Counted from the stretch's first letter, positions 6,749 through 14,310 are shown. The stretch: DNA of 14,367 bases from an uncultured Alistipes sp. (GCA_900552955.1 USBO01000038.1:1-14367), one strand, 5' to 3'. Program-made: numbers and translations. The notes: generated by a model from the letters alone, not told the origin.

Positions 6749-7102
6749 CTATTCGGCCAGCCGGTTGGTCGCCGTATCGGGGAATACGACCCACGGACGG
6801 AACGTCTTCGCCTCCTCGAACTCCATACGGGCATAGGAGGCGATGATGAGCACGTCGCCCACCTGCGCCTTGCGGGCCGCGGCGCCGTTCAGGCAGATGG
6901 CGCCGCTGCTGCGCGGACCGCGGATCACGTAGGTGTCGAGCCGTTCGCCGTTGGTGACGTTCCATATCTGCACCCGCTCGCCCTCGATCAGGTTGGCCGC
7001 CTCCATCAACTCCTCGTCGATGGTGATGCTCCCCACGTAATTGAGGTTCGCCTCGGTGATGGTCACCCGATGGATCTTCGATTTCAGCACTTCGATCTGC
7101 AT
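6749..7102 (-). CDS. panD: Aspartate 1-decarboxylase precursor
   Basis: PanD decarboxylates L-aspartate to beta-alanine, the amine substrate of the neighbouring PanC in pantothenate and CoA synthesis. The proenzyme (117 residues) cleaves itself at Gly 24-Ser 25 in NYVGSITID, and Ser 25 becomes the catalytic pyruvoyl group. Also visible are KSKIHRVTITEANL (7-20) with the conserved Lys 9, and NGAAARKAQVGD with the conserved NGAAAR. I chose the second of two adjacent ATGs because it gives exactly the standard residue numbering (Ser 25); starting at 7105 adds one Met. Length is normal. It starts 13 bases after the panC stop, so the two are almost certainly one transcript. No PanM/PanZ-type maturation factor is seen here. 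Confidence 0.97.
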   Translation of the reverse strand: MQIEVLKSKIHRVTITEANLNYVGSITIDEELMEAANLIEGERVQIWNVTNGERLDTYVIRGPRSSGAICLNGAAARKAQVGDVLIIASYARMEFEEAKTFRPWVVFPDTATNRLAE

Positions 7103-7115
7103 CATCCTCTGCGTG

Positions 7116-7952
7116 TTATTTGATCCGAATATTGTCGATCAGCCGCACGGCGCCCGCCTGCACGGCGATGCACCCCTGTATGCGCTCGCTGTCGTCCCAA
7201 GCCGTCACCGGCTGCATCGTCGACGCATCGACCGGCTGGAAATAGATCACCCCGAGCAGTCCGCTGCGCTCCGTCTCGCGCGTGACGAAGTCCGTCAGTT
7301 CGGCGGGCGTCATCTGCGCCGCACGCGCGGCACCCTCCTTCAACGCGCGGTAGATATCGGGAGCGACGGCGCGGTGCGCGGCGTCGAGCAGGGCGTTGCG
7401 CGACGAGAGCGCCAGCCCGTCGTCGTCGCGCACGATCGCGCACTCGACGATCTCGAGCGGGAAGCCCGACTGGGCGACCATCGACCGGACCACGGCGATC
7501 TGCTGGAAATCCTTCTCGCCGAAATAGGCGCGCGCGGGCTGCACCATGGCGAAAAGCTTGCTCACCACCTGCGCCACGCCGTTGAAATGACCCGGGCGGG
7601 TGGCGCCCTCCATCACCTTGTCGATCTGCCCGAAATCGTACTGCCGGCAATCGGGCACGGGATACATCTCCTCAACCGAAGGCATGAAGACCACATCGGC
7701 ACCGGCCGCTTCGAGCAGCGCGCAATCGGCCTCGGGCGTGCGCGGATAACTCTTCAGATCGTTCTTATCGTTGAACTGCGTGGGATTGACGAAGACGCTC
7801 ACCACGACGGTGGCGTTCTCGCGGCGCGCCCGCTCGACGAGCGAGCGGTGGCCGGCGTGCAGCGCGCCCATGGTGGGCACCAGTCCCACTCCGGCCGCAT
7901 CGACCTCCGAGAGCACCTCCCGAAGCGCTTTGACGCTTGTGACTGTTTTCAT
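7116..7952 (-). CDS. panC: Pantoate--beta-alanine ligase (pantothenate synthetase)
   Basis: PanC condenses pantoate with beta-alanine, using ATP through a pantoyl-adenylate, to give pantothenate in the cytoplasm. The protein is 278 residues, the usual length. Signatures: the HIGH-type nucleotide motif in PTMGALHAGH (26-35), FVNPTQF (54-60), EGATRPGHFNGVAQVV (115-130), FGEKDFQQ (144-151), and SSRN (183-186) in the KMSKS-like loop. I start at the ATG at 7950-7952 (MKTVTSVKALREV) because the 17 codons upstream lie over the predicted promoter and do not resemble the family. It heads the likely panC-panD-DUF456-M16 operon. panB is not in the window. Confidence 0.97.
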   Translation of the reverse strand: MKTVTSVKALREVLSEVDAAGVGLVPTMGALHAGHRSLVERARRENATVVVSVFVNPTQFNDKNDLKSYPRTPEADCALLEAAGADVVFMPSVEEMYPVPDCRQYDFGQIDKVMEGATRPGHFNGVAQVVSKLFAMVQPARAYFGEKDFQQIAVVRSMVAQSGFPLEIVECAIVRDDDGLALSSRNALLDAAHRAVAPDIYRALKEGAARAAQMTPAELTDFVTRETERSGLLGVIYFQPVDASTMQPVTAWDDSERIQGCIAVQAGAVRLIDNIRIK

Positions 7953-7985
7953 TTCGTTTCCAAAACAATAGGCCCGAAGGCTCGG

Positions 7986-8016
7986 CAAAGTTAGAAATAA
8001 CAATTAAGATATGAAA
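7986..8016 (-). promoter_or_regulatory. panC operon promoter
   Basis: On the minus strand TAACTTTG (7986-7993) matches TAnnTTTG exactly. TTTC (8013-8016), one base off TTTG, lies 19 bases upstream in an AT-rich stretch. The distance to the panC ATG is 33 bases, giving a short leader. It is back-to-back with the promoter repeats that face the M49 gene. Confidence 0.6.
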
Positions 8017-8120
8017 GCGAAAAGGCGAAAAATATGGTTTTCGGTGCAACGGAGTGCGGCAATCCGCCGTCCCGAAAAGCCACGGCGCACCCGTGCCGCG
8101 CGACCATCGGCAGGCGGCCC

Positions 8121-8193
8121 CGGCAAAATCGAACAAAATTTGCTTCTGCGCCCGGCTTTCCGTATCTTTGACTTCGTCTTAGATACTCCGTCT
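8121..8193 (+). repeat. Promoter-bearing tandem repeat, unit 1
   Basis: First of three related 73-74-bp units. It opens CGGCAAAAT, has AT-rich AAAATTTG dyad sequence, then TTTG (8139-8142), 20 bases, and TATCTTTG (8163-8170), a full promoter match. The -7 box sits in an imperfect inverted repeat (GTATCTTTGAC / GTCTTAGATAC). The ~100 bases before it (8017-8120) hold nothing else I recognise. Confidence 0.75.
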
Positions 8194-8267
8194 CGGCAGA
8201 ATCAAACCAAATTTTGCTTCTGCACTCGACTTTTCGTATCTTTGGCTGCGCCGAAGATACTCCCGCT
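8194..8267 (+). repeat. Promoter-bearing tandem repeat, unit 2
   Basis: Second unit, opening CGGCAGAAT. TTTG (8213-8216) is 20 bases from TATCTTTG (8237-8244). The -7 box is the left arm of an 11-bp inverted repeat with one mismatch, GTATCTTTGGC (8236-8246) / GCCGAAGATAC (8250-8260). Confidence 0.75.
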
Positions 8268-8322
8268 CGGCAAAATGCAAGCAAGCTTGCTTTTGCCCTC
8301 GCTTATTCGTATCTTTGGCATC
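8268..8322 (+). repeat. Promoter-bearing tandem repeat, unit 3 (truncated), proximal M49 promoter
   Basis: Third unit, opening CGGCAAAAT, with a perfect 14-bp palindrome AAGCAAGCTTGCTT (8279-8292). CTTG (8286-8289) lies 20 bases from TATCTTTG (8310-8317). The unit stops after GGCATC and lacks the right arm of the second inverted repeat. It is 24 bases from the M49 ATG, so it is the likely main promoter for that gene. Confidence 0.75.
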
Positions 8323-8341
8323 AAATTCAATCCGAACGCAA

Positions 8342-10363
8342 ATGAAAACACTCACATTTATTTCGCTTATGACGACATCCGTTGCCTATTTGAGTGGATG
8401 CACGAATACGACAACCTCCGACGAGCGGCCGTGGATCGTCGACCGGTTCGACGACATCAAGGTCATCCGCTACGAGGTGCCCGGCTTCGAACGGCTCCCG
8501 CTCGAGCAGAAAGAGCTGATCTACTACCTCGCCGAGGCAGCCAAGTGCGGCCGCGACATCCTCTTCGATCAGAACTGCGCGGCCAACCTGCCGATCCGTC
8601 GCACGCTCGAAACGATCTACCGCGACTACGCGGGCGACCGCACGTCCGACGAGTGGAAGGCGCTCGAAAAGTACCTCAAAAAGGTGTGGTTCGCCAACGG
8701 CATCCACCACCACTACTCCAACGACAAGTTCCGGCCCGAGTTCTCGGAAGCATTCTTCCGCGAGGCGGCCGCTTCGGTGGGGACGGAACGTCTTCCCGCC
8801 GACTTCGACTTCCTCTGCAAGGTCATCTTCGACCCCACGCTCTACCCCACGCGGCTCAATCAGGCCGCCGGCGCCGACATGCTCTGGACGTCGGCCAGCA
8901 ACTACTACAGCAACGTGCGCCAGTCCGAGGCCGAGCGCTTCTACGCCGAGATGGCTGCCGCCGATGCGGACGACCCCTGCCCCGTCTCCTACGGACTGAA
9001 CTCGCAACTGGTCAAGGAAGAGAAGACGGGCCGCATCCGCGAACGCACGTGGAAGATCGGCGGCATGTACTCGCCCGCGATCGAACGCATCGTCCACTGG
9101 CTCGAGAAGGCGCGCGACGTGGCGGCCGAGCCGCAGAAGCAAACGCTCGCCGCGCTGATCGACTATTACCGCACGGGCGATCTCAAACAGTTCGACCGCT
9201 ACAACATCCTTTGGCTGAAGGACACGGTGTCGAACGTCGACTTCGTCAACGGCTTCATCGAGACCTACGGCGACCCGCTGGGGTACAAGGCGTCGTGGGA
9301 GGCCAACGTCAACTTCATCGACTCGGCCGCCTGCCGCCGCACGCGCATCATCTCCGAGAACGCGCAGTGGTTCGAGGATCATTCGCCCGTCGACCCCGCC
9401 TACAAGAAGAAGGTCGTCAAGGGAGTCTCGGCCAAGGTCATCACCGTGGCGATGCTGGGCGGCGACTGCTACCCCGCAACGCCGATCGGCATCAACCTGC
9501 CCAACGCCGACTGGATCCGCAAGGAGCACGGCTCGAAATCGGTCACCATCGACAACATCACCTACGCTTACGACCGTGCGGCGCACGGCAACGGCTTCAA
9601 GGAGGAGTTCATGCTGCGGCCCGAAGACCGCGAGCGCATCGACGAATACGGCAAGATCGGCGACGACCTGCACACCGACCTGCACGAATGTCTCGGCCAC
9701 GGCTCGGGCCAGTTGGCGCCGGGCGTGAAGGGCGACGAGCTGAAAAGCTACGGATCGACGCTCGAGGAGACGCGCGCCGATCTGTTCGGCCTTTACTATC
9801 TGGGCGACCCGAAGCTCGTCGAGCTGGGACTCGTCCCGTCGTTCGACGTGGCCAAGGCGCAATACGCCTCCTACATTCTCAACGGCATGATGACGCAGCT
9901 CGCCCGCATCGAACCGGGCAAGAACGTCGAGGAGTCGCACATGCGCAACCGCAAGCTGATCGCCGAGTGGTGCTACGAGCAGGGTAAGGCCGACAACGTG
10001 ATCGAGCGGCGCACCGAGAACGGCAAGACCTACGTCGTGGTCAACGACTTCGGGAAGCTACGCGAGCTCTTCGGGCGAATGCTGCGCGAGATCCAGCGCA
10101 TCAAGTCCGAGGGCGACTACGAGGCGGGCAAAGCGCTCGTCGAGCGGTATGCCGTGAAGGTCGATCCCGCACTGCACCGCGAGGTGCGCAACCGTTACGA
10201 AGCGCTGCGCATCGAACCCTACGGCGGATTCGTCAACCCCGAGTACGAGCTGGTGGAACGCGACGGCAAGGTCGTCGACGTGAAGATCAGCTATCCGGCC
10301 GACTATGTCGCACAGATGCTCGGCTATTCCGCGAACTACTCGTTCCTGCCCGACCGCAACTGA
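8342..10363 (+). CDS. Dipeptidyl peptidase III (M49 family) lipoprotein
   Basis: A 673-residue zinc exopeptidase that removes dipeptides from the N terminus of short peptides. The M49 signature HEXXGH is present as HECLGH at 448-453 (His 448 and His 453 zinc ligands, Glu 449 catalytic). The second signature EETRAD is at 475-480, with Glu 476 the third ligand. Length, motif spacing and the Cys in the motif match the Bacteroides thetaiotaomicron enzyme as I recall it. The N terminus is a lipoprotein signal (lipobox LSGC, Cys 20), so the enzyme is anchored in the envelope rather than cytoplasmic like eukaryotic DPP III. I chose the ATG at 8342 because it begins this signal; an in-frame TTG at 8315 overlaps the -7 box. 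It is a single-gene unit preceded by the promoter-repeat array and followed by a strong terminator. Confidence 0.95.
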   Translation: MKTLTFISLMTTSVAYLSGCTNTTTSDERPWIVDRFDDIKVIRYEVPGFERLPLEQKELIYYLAEAAKCGRDILFDQNCAANLPIRRTLETIYRDYAGDRTSDEWKALEKYLKKVWFANGIHHHYSNDKFRPEFSEAFFREAAASVGTERLPADFDFLCKVIFDPTLYPTRLNQAAGADMLWTSASNYYSNVRQSEAERFYAEMAAADADDPCPVSYGLNSQLVKEEKTGRIRERTWKIGGMYSPAIERIVHWLEKARDVAAEPQKQTLAALIDYYRTGDLKQFDRYNILWLKDTVSNVDFVNGFIETYGDPLGYKASWEANVNFIDSAACRRTRIISENAQWFEDHSPVDPAYKKKVVKGVSAKVITVAMLGGDCYPATPIGINLPNADWIRKEHGSKSVTIDNITYAYDRAAHGNGFKEEFMLRPEDRERIDEYGKIGDDLHTDLHECLGHGSGQLAPGVKGDELKSYGSTLEETRADLFGLYYLGDPKLVELGLVPSFDVAKAQYASYILNGMMTQLARIEPGKNVEESHMRNRKLIAEWCYEQGKADNVIERRTENGKTYVVVNDFGKLRELFGRMLREIQRIKSEGDYEAGKALVERYAVKVDPALHREVRNRYEALRIEPYGGFVNPEYELVERDGKVVDVKISYPADYVAQMLGYSANYSFLPDRN

Positions 10364-10383
10364 CGATCGGACGGATCGGAGCC

Positions 10384-10424
10384 AACGGGCGGAGTCTTCC
10401 GGTGAAGGCTCCGCCCGTTTTCGT
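10384..10424 (+). terminator. Intrinsic terminator of the M49 gene
   Basis: A 16-bp stem (10384-10399 with 10404-10419, one G-U pair) around a CGGT loop is followed by TTTTCGTCT. It lies 20 bases after the M49 stop codon. The strong stem and T tract make this the clearest terminator for a plus-strand gene here. Confidence 0.8.
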
Positions 10425-10722
10425 CTCCCCGCACGGCCTCCCGAACGCGTTCATCCGCGGCCGGTAAGACGGCGCGGGAAGCGGCGCTGCATGCCAGACA
10501 GAGGCCGGCGGCAGTAGCACATTTCGACCCGATTTCGAAACGGTTCGTCCGTCTGCCGGATGCCGCAACCGCGCGACAACCGTCGCACGCATGCTCCCTG
10601 GGCATCGGAAAGCCCCTATCGGGCGGCATCGAAGCAGCCGAGGCTCACAGACGTAACTTTCGGAACGGAACGGTATTTGAACGGAGGCAGCACGATAGCA
10701 ACTCACTAAATTTTTCAGCACT
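10425..10722. other. Intergenic stretch without a recognised gene
   Basis: About 300 bases between the M49 terminator and the DUF4136 gene. Frames across it are short or low-quality and no tRNA-like or repeat element is evident. A degraded -7-like TAACTTTC (10654-10661), one base off TAnnTTTG, lies about 60 bases before the DUF4136 ATG and is the best but weak promoter candidate. The last bases before the ATG are AT-rich, as in other leaders of this window. Confidence 0.4.
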
Positions 10723-11379
10723 ATGACCACAAAAAATCTACTCACGTCACTGCTCGTCCTGCTGGCCGTCGCTGTCGTTTCGTGCCAGAAAGAGCCATCC
10801 ACCTCCGGGCTTAACGAGGACTATCTGGTCTACACGGATTACGACCGCAAGGCCGACTTCTCCGACCTGAAGGCCTTCTACCTCCCCGACAGCATTCTGG
10901 TGATCGGCGACGCCGGCAAAACCGAATACTGGAAAGACGCCGACGCACAGCGGATCATCGGGACGGTCGCCGATCTGATGGAGTCGCGCAATTTCGTCCG
11001 CACCGACGACAAGGAGGCCGCACAGGCGGGTTTGCAACTCAGCTACGTCCAGCGCGTGACCTACTACGTGGGCTATGACGACCCCTACTGGTGGTGGTAC
11101 TACCCCTACTACTGGACTCCGGGCTATTGGGGCGACTGGTTCGGCTGGTACTATCCCTATCAGGTCTATTACGGCTACACGGCCGGTTCGATGCTCATCG
11201 AGATGATCAATCTCACCGCAGCGCAGGGCAAAGATCAAAAACTGCCCGTCGTATGGGACAGCTTCATCGGCGGACTGCTCACCTCGTCGCGCGAAGTCAA
11301 CATGCAGCGCACGGTCGATGCCGTGAAGCAGGCCTTCGCGCAATCGCCCTATCTGGTAAACAATTCCGTCAACCGTTAA
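10723..11379 (+). CDS. DUF4136 domain-containing lipoprotein
   Basis: A 218-residue envelope protein. The signal peptide (1-20) ends in lipobox VVSC with lipidated Cys 21. The DUF4136-like pattern is visible: DYLVYTDYDRKADFSDLKAF (33-52), a helix with DADAQRIIGTVADLM (72-86) and LMESRNFVRTDDKEAAQAGL (85-104), then LSYVQRV, and a C-terminal strand pair followed by a final helix (VDAVKQAFAQSPY). A remarkable segment at 114-152 holds 23 aromatic residues out of 39, mostly Tyr and Trp. Function of the family is unknown. It is 12 bases before an outer-membrane barrel gene on the same strand, suggesting an outer-membrane pair. Start choice is secure because the ATG begins directly at the signal. 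Confidence 0.85.
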   Translation: MTTKNLLTSLLVLLAVAVVSCQKEPSTSGLNEDYLVYTDYDRKADFSDLKAFYLPDSILVIGDAGKTEYWKDADAQRIIGTVADLMESRNFVRTDDKEAAQAGLQLSYVQRVTYYVGYDDPYWWWYYPYYWTPGYWGDWFGWYYPYQVYYGYTAGSMLIEMINLTAAQGKDQKLPVVWDSFIGGLLTSSREVNMQRTVDAVKQAFAQSPYLVNNSVNR

Positions 11380-11391
11380 TCAATCATCGTT

Positions 11392-12024
11392 ATGAAAAGA
11401 CTTCCTATACTCTGTCGTAAAGCGTTGCTGCTCGCAGTCGCAGCGGTCACCTTCGCGCTGCCGGGACGGGCGCAGCTCCTCCGTAACTCCTACCTCAACG
11501 TCGACTGGCAGGTGACCGTTCCGCTGGGGGATGCCTTCGCAGACAAAGCGTCGGGCTGGGGCATGAACTTCGAAGGCGGTTACTTCGTGACGCCCGAAAT
11601 CACCATCGGCGCCTTCATCTCCTACCAGACCAACATCGAGTCGATCGGTCGTCAGACCCTGCAACTGGGCAACGGAAGCGCCCTGACGACGGCGCAGGAG
11701 CACACGCTGTTCGAACTGCCGTTCGGTGTCGTCGGACGCTACAATTTCCTCAAGGGAAGCATCTTCCAGCCTTACGTGGGCATGCGCATCGGCGCCGATT
11801 ACGCCGAGATGTCGTCCTATTACTACACCATCCAGCAGTACGAGGACTCGTGGGGCGTCTACCTCTCGCCCGAGCTCGGCGTGAGCATCTTCCCGTCGCC
11901 GGCACAGCGTTACGGCATCCATGTGGCGCTCTTCTACAGCTATGCCAGCAACAGCGACAAACTTCTGCTCTACTCGATGGACAACATCAGCCGCTTCGGC
12001 GTGCGTCTCGGTGTTTCGTTCTGA
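11392..12024 (+). CDS. Outer-membrane beta-barrel protein
   Basis: A 210-residue protein with a cleavable signal peptide (1-27, cleavage probably after GRA before QLLRNSY). The mature part shows alternating hydrophobic strands with aromatic ends (for example MNFEGGYFVTPEITIGAFISY and FELPFGVVGRYNF), turns rich in Gly/Asn/Ser, and a C-terminal Phe (RLGVSF). This is the pattern of small 8-stranded OmpA/OmpX-like barrels assembled by BAM. No peptidoglycan-binding domain is present. It follows the DUF4136 lipoprotein by 12 bases and precedes a terminator, so the two form an operon. Whether it is a pore, adhesin or structural protein cannot be told. Confidence 0.85.
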   Translation: MKRLPILCRKALLLAVAAVTFALPGRAQLLRNSYLNVDWQVTVPLGDAFADKASGWGMNFEGGYFVTPEITIGAFISYQTNIESIGRQTLQLGNGSALTTAQEHTLFELPFGVVGRYNFLKGSIFQPYVGMRIGADYAEMSSYYYTIQQYEDSWGVYLSPELGVSIFPSPAQRYGIHVALFYSYASNSDKLLLYSMDNISRFGVRLGVSF

Positions 12025-12043
12025 TCGGGCCCGCCCGAACAAA

Positions 12044-12080
12044 AAAACGGCTGCTCTCGTTTCCGAGAAGCAGCCGTTTT
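12044..12080. terminator. Shared terminator between convergent genes
   Basis: AAAACGGCTGCT (12044-12055) pairs with AGCAGCCGTTTT (12069-12080). A further CTCG/CGAG pairing follows after a one-base A bulge, with a TTTC loop. Poly-A on the left and T's on the right let it end both the barrel-protein transcript and the GDPD transcript from the opposite side. Confidence 0.75.
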
Positions 12081-12104
12081 CATGAACGGCCCGTCGGCCG
12101 GCGG

Positions 12105-13142
12105 CTATCTCTTGCGGCCCCGCTTCCTGTCGGCGGCGGCCGCACGGTTGCCTGCGATCGCACGATCCTGCAACGCGCGGATCTCGGCCCGCGAACGGGG
12201 CAGGCCGACGAACTCCGACGGGTAGTCGGTCTCGATCAGATCGGGCTCCGACACCAGATCGCGCAGGTAGCAGACCCTCCGGTCACGCGGGTTCTTCACC
12301 TTGTCGGACGAACCGGTGATCGAGGTCATCGTCGAGACGCCGCGCGCATGCAGCAGATCGTATACCTCCTGCAGCTCGGGATCGACCGACAGCCGGATGT
12401 AGGCCATGATGTAGTCCCAGGGAATGGGGCAGGCATCGTAGGCGTCGAACATCTCGCGCGAACTGATCTCGACGCAGAACATCACGTTGCGGATACCGGC
12501 GTTCCAGTAGTACATCGCTTCGTCCAGCGAACGGACGCTGAGCATGATGTTGTGGTACATCGACCAGTCGCCGCCCGGGCGCAGCTGACGGATGTAGTAG
12601 TCGAGCGCCCGCCGCTTGTCCTCCTCCGAAACACCCTTCGTATTGATATACTTGTTGTCGAAGTTGAACGCCACCTTGTCCTTGCCCCACTCCAGCATGT
12701 CCTTCAGACGGGGAATGCGGTAAGGGGTCAGATTACCGTCGCGGTCGACCAGCCGGAAGCCCTGCAGCTCCTCGTAGGTGTAGTCCGCCACGCGGCCCTT
12801 GCCGTTGGTCGTGCGGTCGATCGTCAGATCGTGCATGAGCACCATCACGCTGTCTTTGGTGAAGCTGAAGTCGACCTCGAAGAAGGTCGGCATCATCTCC
12901 AATGTCTTCTCGCACGACTCGATGCAGTTCTCGGGATAGCCGGGCATCATTCCGCCGCGGTGACCGCTGACGATGATGTCGCGCTCGGGATCGTAGCGGA
13001 AATAGGCCTTGAGGTCGTCGAGGTTGTTGATCCGCACGGTGTGAAGCCGCTCCTGCGATGCGGGGCGTTCCTCCGCAACGACCGGCCGGACTGCCGCGCA
13101 GGCGAATGCCAGTGCAGCCAGCAAAACGATAGGTCTCTTCAT
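12105..13142 (-). CDS. Secreted glycerophosphodiester phosphodiesterase family protein
   Basis: A 345-residue GDPD-family enzyme, expected to hydrolyse glycerophosphodiesters to glycerol-3-phosphate and an alcohol. The N terminus is an exported signal (1-23, cleavage likely after VVA). The catalytic set is visible: SGHRGG with His 61 and Arg 62, PEN with Glu 71 and Asn 72, the metal-binding FEVD with Glu 89 and Asp 91, and LMHD with His 104. FNFDNKY (about 170-176) and a late LIETDYP strand fit the TIM barrel. The C-terminal tail is Arg/Lys-rich. I start at the ATG at 13140-13142 because it opens the signal peptide; the 11 codons upstream overlap mtlD. The gene begins 10 bases after the mtlD stop, so it is co-transcribed. 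A periplasmic role in recycling phospholipid head groups is an inference. Confidence 0.9.
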   Translation of the reverse strand: MKRPIVLLAALAFACAAVRPVVAEERPASQERLHTVRINNLDDLKAYFRYDPERDIIVSGHRGGMMPGYPENCIESCEKTLEMMPTFFEVDFSFTKDSVMVLMHDLTIDRTTNGKGRVADYTYEELQGFRLVDRDGNLTPYRIPRLKDMLEWGKDKVAFNFDNKYINTKGVSEEDKRRALDYYIRQLRPGGDWSMYHNIMLSVRSLDEAMYYWNAGIRNVMFCVEISSREMFDAYDACPIPWDYIMAYIRLSVDPELQEVYDLLHARGVSTMTSITGSSDKVKNPRDRRVCYLRDLVSEPDLIETDYPSEFVGLPRSRAEIRALQDRAIAGNRAAAADRKRGRKR

Positions 13143-13152
13143 ACGAACCGGA

Positions 13153-14310
13153 TTAGCGGATGCACTTTTCGACATCGGCCGTCGCGGCGGCGATCTCCTC
13201 GATGACGGGATCAGCAGCGGGAATCGACGTGATCTCCGACACGGCCTGACGCAGTCCTTTGGCAGCGATCAACTCCTGCATCTTGACGCTCTGCGGGTCC
13301 TCGGGGTTGTTGTAGTGGAGCGCAGCGCCGATACCCAGCAGCAGCTTGTCGCACGGCAGGCCGAACTCGCGGGCGGTCATCATCGGTTTGACCAGACGGT
13401 CCGTCGACGAGAGTTTGCGCAGCGGCTCGCGGCCCACGCGCGTCACGTCGTCCTTCAGATAGGGATTCTTGAAGCGGCCGATGATCTTGTCGATATACTT
13501 GAAATGCGCGTCGCGGTCGAATCCGAACTTCTCGACCAGCGCCTGACCGCTCTGCTGCATCGCCTCCTTGACGATGGCGAAGATCGCGGGATCGGCGATG
13601 CTCTCGTCGATGGTCTTGAGCCCCTTCATGCGGCCCAGATAGGCCGTGATCGCGTGACCCGTGTTGAGCGTGAAGAGTTTGCGCTCGATGTAGGCCAGCA
13701 GGTTGTCCGCCAGATTCATCCCCTCGATCTGCGGCGCACCGCCCACGAACGACTTCTCCTCGACGTTCCACTCGTAGAAATTCTCCACCACCACGTCGAT
13801 CGGATTCTCGCTGCGCACGGGCGGCACGATGCGGTCGACCGAACAGTCGGCGAACCCGACGTGTGCGTCGCACCACGCTGCCTCGTCGGCCGACAGGTGT
13901 TTGTAGACCTCCTCCTTGAGCTGCGACGTAGCGCGGATGCCGTTTTCGCAGGCCACGACGTTGAGCGGCTCCCCGACGCCGGCGGCGCGGCGGGCGACGA
14001 TTCCTTTGGCGATGGCCGGTGCGATGAAAGGCAGGATGCGCAGTCCGACGGCCGTGGTGATAATCTCGGCACGCACGATCTCGCCGATGACGGCCTCGCT
14101 GCCCGAGTCGACACCCGAAATATTGGCGATACGCACGTCACGGCTCTCCACATCCATGATATGGACGGTGTAGGCGCCGTCCTTGTTGATGCGGTCGATG
14201 ACCTCCATGTTCACATCGGCGAAAACCACATGATACCCCGCTTCGGAGAGTACCGCACCGATGAAGCCGCGGCCGATATTGCCCGCGCCGAATTGAATTG
14301 CTCTTTTCAT
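13153..14310 (-). CDS. mtlD: Mannitol-1-phosphate 5-dehydrogenase
   Basis: A 385-residue long-chain dehydrogenase that interconverts mannitol-1-phosphate and fructose-6-phosphate with NAD. The likeness to E. coli MtlD runs end to end: the nucleotide-binding loop FGAGNIGRGFIG (7-18), VGFADCSVDRIVPP (151-164), KLFTLNTGHAITAYLG (211-226) with the conserved Lys/Asn/His catalytic region, and NPYLKDDVTRVGREPLRKL (282-300). Length is normal. The ATG at 14308-14310 is the family start; an upstream ATG four codons earlier is not preferred. It sits 28 bases after an unidentified gene and 10 bases before the GDPD gene, implying one operon. No PTS components are visible, so the source of mannitol-1-phosphate is not shown here. 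Confidence 0.95.
   Translation of the reverse strand: MKRAIQFGAGNIGRGFIGAVLSEAGYHVVFADVNMEVIDRINKDGAYTVHIMDVESRDVRIANISGVDSGSEAVIGEIVRAEIITTAVGLRILPFIAPAIAKGIVARRAAGVGEPLNVVACENGIRATSQLKEEVYKHLSADEAAWCDAHVGFADCSVDRIVPPVRSENPIDVVVENFYEWNVEEKSFVGGAPQIEGMNLADNLLAYIERKLFTLNTGHAITAYLGRMKGLKTIDESIADPAIFAIVKEAMQQSGQALVEKFGFDRDAHFKYIDKIIGRFKNPYLKDDVTRVGREPLRKLSSTDRLVKPMMTAREFGLPCDKLLLGIGAALHYNNPEDPQSVKMQELIAAKGLRQAVSEITSIPAADPVIEEIAAATADVEKCIR

Noticed and set aside
8121..8322. CRISPR-like array
   Set aside because: Units are directly adjacent, diverged, 73-74 bp long and contain promoter boxes. There are no short identical repeats separated by unique spacers, and no cas genes.
8315..8341. TTG start giving a nine-residue longer M49 protein
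   Set aside because: The TTG is part of the -7 box TATCTTTG, so it would lie before the transcription start, and it would mask the lipoprotein signal.
8327..9940. 537-codon minus-strand frame opposite the M49 gene, and a 658-codon plus-strand frame at 8011-9987
   Set aside because: Both are shadows of the M49 gene, which has a signal peptide and intact catalytic motifs; their compositions are Arg- or Val/Asp-skewed.
10420..10722. Possible tRNA or small RNA in the 300-base gap
   Set aside because: No cloverleaf, GTTCGAATCC-like T arm or riboswitch core could be found by eye; only scattered short inverted repeats expected at this GC content.
10287..10802. Minus-strand frame of 171 codons across the intergenic gap before the DUF4136 gene
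   Set aside because: It overlaps both flanking genes, has Arg/Ser-rich low-quality composition, no recognisable start context and no family likeness.
12283..12690. Gln/Arg/Gly-rich minus-strand frame inside the GDPD gene
   Set aside because: It is an out-of-frame shadow of a gene with a full GDPD catalytic set.
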